Assembly: GCF_015356825.1 (NCBI RefSeq)
Contig: NZ_JAACYW010000002.1
Coordinates: forward strand, 1-64,000
Length of the DNA stretch: 64,000 nt
Source of the DNA: Catenulispora rubra
GTDB lineage: Bacteria > Actinomycetota > Actinomycetes > Streptomycetales > Catenulisporaceae
Direction: 5' to 3'
Shown piece after piece: positions 60,577-64,000 of the stretch. The stretch's first letter is position 1, and each line of letters begins with the position of its first letter. The position numbers and the translations under genes were made by a program. The notes under the pieces are model-generated. The model was not told the DNA's origin and did no database searches. It saw only the letters and a list, made by a program, of their open reading frames with translations.

Positions 60577-61230
60577 ATGCGGTGGCAAAGGCACGGTAGA
60601 GCTGTGGTCGTACTGTGCGTGGCAGCGAGTGCGGGATGTGTGGCGGCTTGCGGGCCCTCGACTTCGCCGACCGCAGCGCCGAGAGATGTCGCCGCGTCGT
60701 CGCGAGTTGCCGCGTCGTCGCCGGAGGCCGGGCACACAGGTGCGCCGGCCGCGATTCCAGCTCAATGTACGGGCATCATGCCGGGGCTCAAGGCGGCGTT
60801 CGGCTTCGACGAGTCCTGGACGGCCAGTTACCAGGACCCTGCGACACATCGGCTGCCACAGGATATGGGGTCGTATATGAAGCAGAACATCGACACCTAT
60901 CCGGGCCTGGACTGCGCGTTGATGGGTCTGCTCGTTACGTCGAATCCACTGAGCGCTGCCGAGATCCAGGTCAGGCCGTACGACGCGTTCTGGGTGAACA
61001 GTCTGCTGTTCAGCGCGCCGGGCCCGGCACAGCAGTGCACTGACCTTCACATTCCCGGACAGGTCCGCAGCCAGGGCTGTTGGACCAAGGACGGAACTTA
61101 CCTTGTGAGCCTCGCCACGGCGAAGGTGATGATCATCGGCACCTTTTCTCTATATCAAGCCCCTGAACGGTTCGGCGAGCTGCGCGATGCCGTGAACCAT
61201 GACCTGACCCGGATCGCCGCGGCTGTGTGA
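60577..61230 (+). CDS. Secreted lipoprotein, unknown function
   Basis: A 217-residue lipoprotein. The signal peptide MRWQRHGRAVVVLCVAASAG has a lipobox ending at the Cys of VAACGPS; a Ser/Ala/Pro-rich linker follows, then a globular domain from QCTGIMPGLKAAFGFDESWT to the C-terminus with three further Cys (LDCALMG, QQCTDLH, QGCWTKDG) that could form disulfides. It is anchored outside the membrane. No family recognised. Start ATG 60577 after GGGAGGG. Confidence 0.68.
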   Translation: MRWQRHGRAVVVLCVAASAGCVAACGPSTSPTAAPRDVAASSRVAASSPEAGHTGAPAAIPAQCTGIMPGLKAAFGFDESWTASYQDPATHRLPQDMGSYMKQNIDTYPGLDCALMGLLVTSNPLSAAEIQVRPYDAFWVNSLLFSAPGPAQQCTDLHIPGQVRSQGCWTKDGTYLVSLATAKVMIIGTFSLYQAPERFGELRDAVNHDLTRIAAAV

Positions 61231-61419
61231 TGCCAGCGGGCACCACTTGCGCCGGGGCGGCTCACGTACCGAGGTCGGCTGCTGAGATGAGGAGACGCGC
61301 GACATGCGGGCAGAAGACTGCCAGTGCGGTGATCAAGCCGCGACCGATTGTCCGAGCCACCGGCGCGGCACCTCGGACCGACCACTTAACGTGGCCCGCG
61401 ACAAGCCGTCGGACTGACC

Positions 61420-62625
61420 ATGCGTCCATTGCCCACGACGCCCGCCGGGGTGGAGATCTGCGCCCTGGCTTTCTTCCTCGGCGTGCGGGCGGTTGCCCTG
61501 TTGCAACTGGCGGTGGCGCTGCCGACCGCCTTGCGGGACACGACGTCGCCGACTCTGTTCATCGCCCTGCTGACCGGATACGCCGCGGAGTCTGCGGTGC
61601 TGGCCACGGCCACAGTTCGTGCCCGGTGCTACCGGAGCCGGGCCTGGGGATGGGCGGATGCAGTGGTGGCGGTCGCCGTACTGCTGGCACAGCCGGCGTT
61701 CATCACGCGGGCCGATGCCACGGGCAGTTGGACGGCGTGGGGCTTCGCGCTGACGCTGGACAGCGCGGCGGGTGCCGCGATCGTGTTCCGTCGCCGCCGC
61801 GAGGTTGTGGCGGCCGTCGCGCCGCTGTCGGGGGTGTACCTCGCCACGATGTTTCCAGTGGCGATCGGCGCTTCGGCCCGGATCACCGTGGTCAGTAACA
61901 CATTTGCCTATGTGGGGTTCGCCGTGCTGGCCCGCCTGCTCGTCGGCTACCTGCGCCGGCTGGCGCTGGACGCGGAGATTGCCCGCGACGCAGCCGCGGC
62001 CGGCGCCGCGCAGGGTGCCCGGCTCAGGCACCTGCAGGCCCAGCGCCTGCTGCTGCACGACAACATCGGGCTGCTGCGGCTGCTCGCCCAGCCCGATCTG
62101 CCGCCCGAACTCGCCGGGCCGCTGCGCGGACAGGCGCTGGAGCTGGCCAACCGGGTTCGCCGGTTCCTCGACGACCTGCACACCGAGCCCGCACCGCGGC
62201 CGCCCGCCGGGCCCGGCGGTCCGGTGCCGCTGACCGATGCCGTCTACGCGGCGGTGGACGGGTTCGGCGATCTGCCGCTGGAACTCAGCGTGGACCTCGC
62301 GGCCGACGTACACGTCGTGCCGGCGGCGGCAGCGGCGCTGACCGGAGCACTGGCGACGCTGCTGGCGAATGTGCGGCTGCACGCGGACGCGCGGCTGGTC
62401 GTCGTGCACGCCGACGCGGACGAGCTTGCCGGGTGGTGGGAGGTGACCGTGCACGACGACGGCCGGGGATTCGACCCCGCCGTCACACCGCTCGGTTTCG
62501 GACTGCGGGAACAGGTCACCGGCGTGCTCACCCGCCATGATGTCAGCACACTGATCGGCTCCGAGCCCGGTGACGGTACGAGCGTCACGCTGCGCGGTCC
62601 ATGGACGGAGAGGGGGCGATCGTGA
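61420..62625 (+). CDS. Sensor histidine kinase (DesK-like)
   Basis: A 401-residue kinase with five to six N-terminal membrane helices (from AGVEICALAFFLGVRAVALL). A dimerisation helix has the likely phospho-His in QRLLLHDNIGLLRLLAQPD, and a HATPase domain shows N-box LATLLANVRLHADARL and G-boxes VHDDGRGFDP and LGFGLREQV. The HDNIG sequence resembles H-box variants of HisKA_3/DesK-type kinases. It overlaps the response regulator gene (GTGA), so they form a pair. Confidence 0.83.
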   Translation: MRPLPTTPAGVEICALAFFLGVRAVALLQLAVALPTALRDTTSPTLFIALLTGYAAESAVLATATVRARCYRSRAWGWADAVVAVAVLLAQPAFITRADATGSWTAWGFALTLDSAAGAAIVFRRRREVVAAVAPLSGVYLATMFPVAIGASARITVVSNTFAYVGFAVLARLLVGYLRRLALDAEIARDAAAAGAAQGARLRHLQAQRLLLHDNIGLLRLLAQPDLPPELAGPLRGQALELANRVRRFLDDLHTEPAPRPPAGPGGPVPLTDAVYAAVDGFGDLPLELSVDLAADVHVVPAAAAALTGALATLLANVRLHADARLVVVHADADELAGWWEVTVHDDGRGFDPAVTPLGFGLREQVTGVLTRHDVSTLIGSEPGDGTSVTLRGPWTERGRS

Positions 62626-63266
62626 CCCGGAGGGTCCGCGTCGTCGGAATCGACGACGACACGATCATGCGAGACGGGCTCGCGCTGCTGCTCACCGCGC
62701 ACGACGTGACAGCGACCTTCCCGTCCGTCACCGAGTTCCTGCGTGCCGCGCCGCGGGCTGACGTGGTTCTGGTCGATCTGAAACTGAGCGGCACCGGCCG
62801 CGTGGCCGAACTCCAGGGCCAGGCGGCCGTGCGCGCTGTGGCCGGAGCCGGATACCCGGTGCTGGTGTACACCAACGAGCGGCGCCGCGCCGTCCTGGTC
62901 GGATGTCTTGCCGCCGGCGCGCGGGGTGTCGTGCACAAGGCGGAGCCGCTCGACGCCCTGGCCGACGCGGTCTCCCGGGTGGCGGAGGGCCACACGGTCA
63001 TCACCCAGGCGCTGACCGGTCTGGCCGAGCTCGCCGGGCGCCGCGGCCGGATCCCGTCCCTGTCGCCCCGACAGCGGGAGGTCCTCGCCGGGCGCGCCCG
63101 CGGTGAATCGTTCGCTGCGATCGCGGCACGGCTGTTCATCACGCCCAAAACCACCGAGGAGCACATGGCGAAGGTCACCGAGAAGTTCGCGGAGTATCTG
63201 CGCACTCACTCGCCGGCGGACTTGGAGCGCCACCTCGGCCTGGACCCGGCGGAGCTGTCGGACTGA
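62622..63266 (+). CDS. NarL/LuxR-type response regulator
   Basis: A 214-residue response regulator. The receiver has acidic residues in VVGIDDDTIMRDG, phosphoacceptor Asp in DVVLVDLKLSG, Thr in LVYTNE and Lys in GVVHKAEP. The C-terminal LuxR HTH is LSPRQREVLAGRARGESFAA and ITPKTTEEHMAKVTEKF. GTG 62622 is preferred over ATG 62601 because it overlaps the kinase stop and follows GGAGAGGGGG. It partners the upstream kinase. Confidence 0.87.
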   Translation: MTRRVRVVGIDDDTIMRDGLALLLTAHDVTATFPSVTEFLRAAPRADVVLVDLKLSGTGRVAELQGQAAVRAVAGAGYPVLVYTNERRRAVLVGCLAAGARGVVHKAEPLDALADAVSRVAEGHTVITQALTGLAELAGRRGRIPSLSPRQREVLAGRARGESFAAIAARLFITPKTTEEHMAKVTEKFAEYLRTHSPADLERHLGLDPAELSD

Positions 63267-63350
63267 GACTCGGACACCGGCTCGAACGGCGGCAAGCGGC
63301 CGGGCGCCTGCGGGAAGTGCCGAGTGATTCACGAGATCTGGGAGGGAAGC

Positions 63351-63821
63351 ATGAACAGACGGAACTGGGCAGTCCTCGCCGTTGCCGCCGCGGCGGTGAT
63401 AGGCGGTGTGGCGTGGATGATGGCCGGCCGCGGAGGTGTTGGTCGGCAGGTCTCTGCGACCGACGGCCCGTGGCCGCCGAAGCCCGGGCGATCAGCGGGC
63501 GGGTTCACGGCGCAACAAGCGGTGACGCTCAGCGGTGACTTGGCCGCAGGTACCGACGCCGGAGTTCGCGCCGCCGTCGCACTGCCTGCGGGGCAATCCC
63601 TCGACCCAGGCACGCTGCGGCAGATCAAGGCACTGGGTCCGGTGGCGTTCGACAGCTCGACCTTCCACGACGATCAAGATGGCACGGCGACCGTCGTCGC
63701 GCGCCTCGGCGGCCAGGCCGGTCAGCCGGCCGCCGGCTCGGGCGGCGGATCGAAGTGGACGGTGCACCTGATCGACGCCGACGGCCAGTGGAAGATCAGC
63801 CTCACGGAGCCCGCGCGATGA
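63351..63821 (+). CDS. Membrane-anchored or secreted hypothetical protein
   Basis: A 156-residue protein with one N-terminal hydrophobic segment (RNWAVLAVAAAAVIGGVAWM) and an extracytoplasmic domain (FTAQQAVTLSGDLAAGTDAG ... KWTVHLIDADGQWKISL) suggestive of a small beta-rich fold. ATG 63351 follows GGAGGG. It is 84 nt after the response regulator and overlaps the next gene by ATGA, so it may belong to the regulated operon. Family unknown. Confidence 0.68.
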   Translation: MNRRNWAVLAVAAAAVIGGVAWMMAGRGGVGRQVSATDGPWPPKPGRSAGGFTAQQAVTLSGDLAAGTDAGVRAAVALPAGQSLDPGTLRQIKALGPVAFDSSTFHDDQDGTATVVARLGGQAGQPAAGSGGGSKWTVHLIDADGQWKISLTEPAR

Positions 63822-64000
63822 ACCGGCTGCGGCGTCTTCTCGTCAGCGGCTGCGTCGTCGCGTTCGCTGCGAGCGCGCTGACGGCTTTCGTGAGCGGCCC
63901 CGGTACCGCTGCCGCTGGACCGATGTGCCCGAGGCAGCTCACCGGTTCCACCGCTGCGTCGAACAAGCAGTCCGCGACGAGCCGGCCGGTCGTCTTCGTG
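63818..64000 (+). CDS. Secreted protein, partial (runs off window)
   Basis: From ATG 63818, overlapping the preceding stop, at least 61 codons are open to the window edge. MNRLRRLLVSGCVVAFAASA is a Sec signal peptide with possible cleavage near TAAAG. The mature part begins GPMCPRQLTGSTAASNKQSA. The product cannot be identified from this portion; translational coupling suggests partnership with the upstream protein. Confidence 0.6.
   Translation, partial: MNRLRRLLVSGCVVAFAASALTAFVSGPGTAAAGPMCPRQLTGSTAASNKQSATSRPVVFV

Overview
This window is G+C-rich DNA from an actinomycete. The evidence is genome-wide high G+C codon use, RbpA-type RNA-polymerase-binding proteins, DUF3073 and DUF2795 proteins, an actinobacterial cytochrome oxidase subunit IV, and a gene set resembling the mycobacterial Rv0081-Rv0087 locus. 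I cannot name the genus; Catenulisporales or a relative is a guess. I recognise no rRNA, tRNA or CRISPR array.

Layout. 0-5 kb: an XRE/NB-ARC/TPR regulator facing an orphan NarL-type response regulator, a fragment of a PEP-synthase-like gene, a YidB-like protein and an RbpA paralogue. 5-25 kb: a redox/dormancy-like region with two long leftward operons. Operon one is small helical protein - ArsR - SulP transporter - flavin-oxidoreductase-like protein - DUF3073 - STAS - long ribosome hibernation factor. Operon two is small helical protein - ArsR - six subunits of a membrane-bound NiFe-hydrogenase-related complex whose nickel-binding cysteines are all substituted. Around them lie acetyl-CoA synthetase, a second DUF3073, DUF2795, a second RbpA paralogue and an orphan CtaF. 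Five copies of an inverted repeat TTGAAG-N4-CTTCAA lie inside promoters of these genes and look like the operators of an ArsR-family regulon. Some are bidirectional, and three are followed by a hairpin starting at the predicted transcription start.

25.3-49.4 kb is an accessory island full of broken genes: a tyrosine-recombinase remnant, a trypsin-NB-ARC-TPR protein with its Trypco partner, a dead IS630 with both ends, a truncated IS3, a complete four-gene Wadjet (JetABCD) plasmid-defence operon of the DUF2397/2398/TIGR02680/DUF2399 lineage, a frameshifted winged-helix gene, a 5'-truncated recQ, a MarR/MFS pair with a Tat-exported NTF2-like protein, a second STAND NTPase and a 5'-truncated glycosyltransferase-like gene.

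49.7-58.6 kb is a membrane/ion-homeostasis cluster: CLC channel, zinc-ribbon proteins, MarR, GNAT, CtaG, TerC/DUF475 and a CPA1 antiporter with a frameshifted tail. Four copies of a second operator, TTGCA-N3-TGCAA, suggest a local MarR regulon. 59-64 kb holds a broken lipoprotein gene, an intact lipoprotein, a two-component pair and two secreted proteins, the last cut by the window edge.
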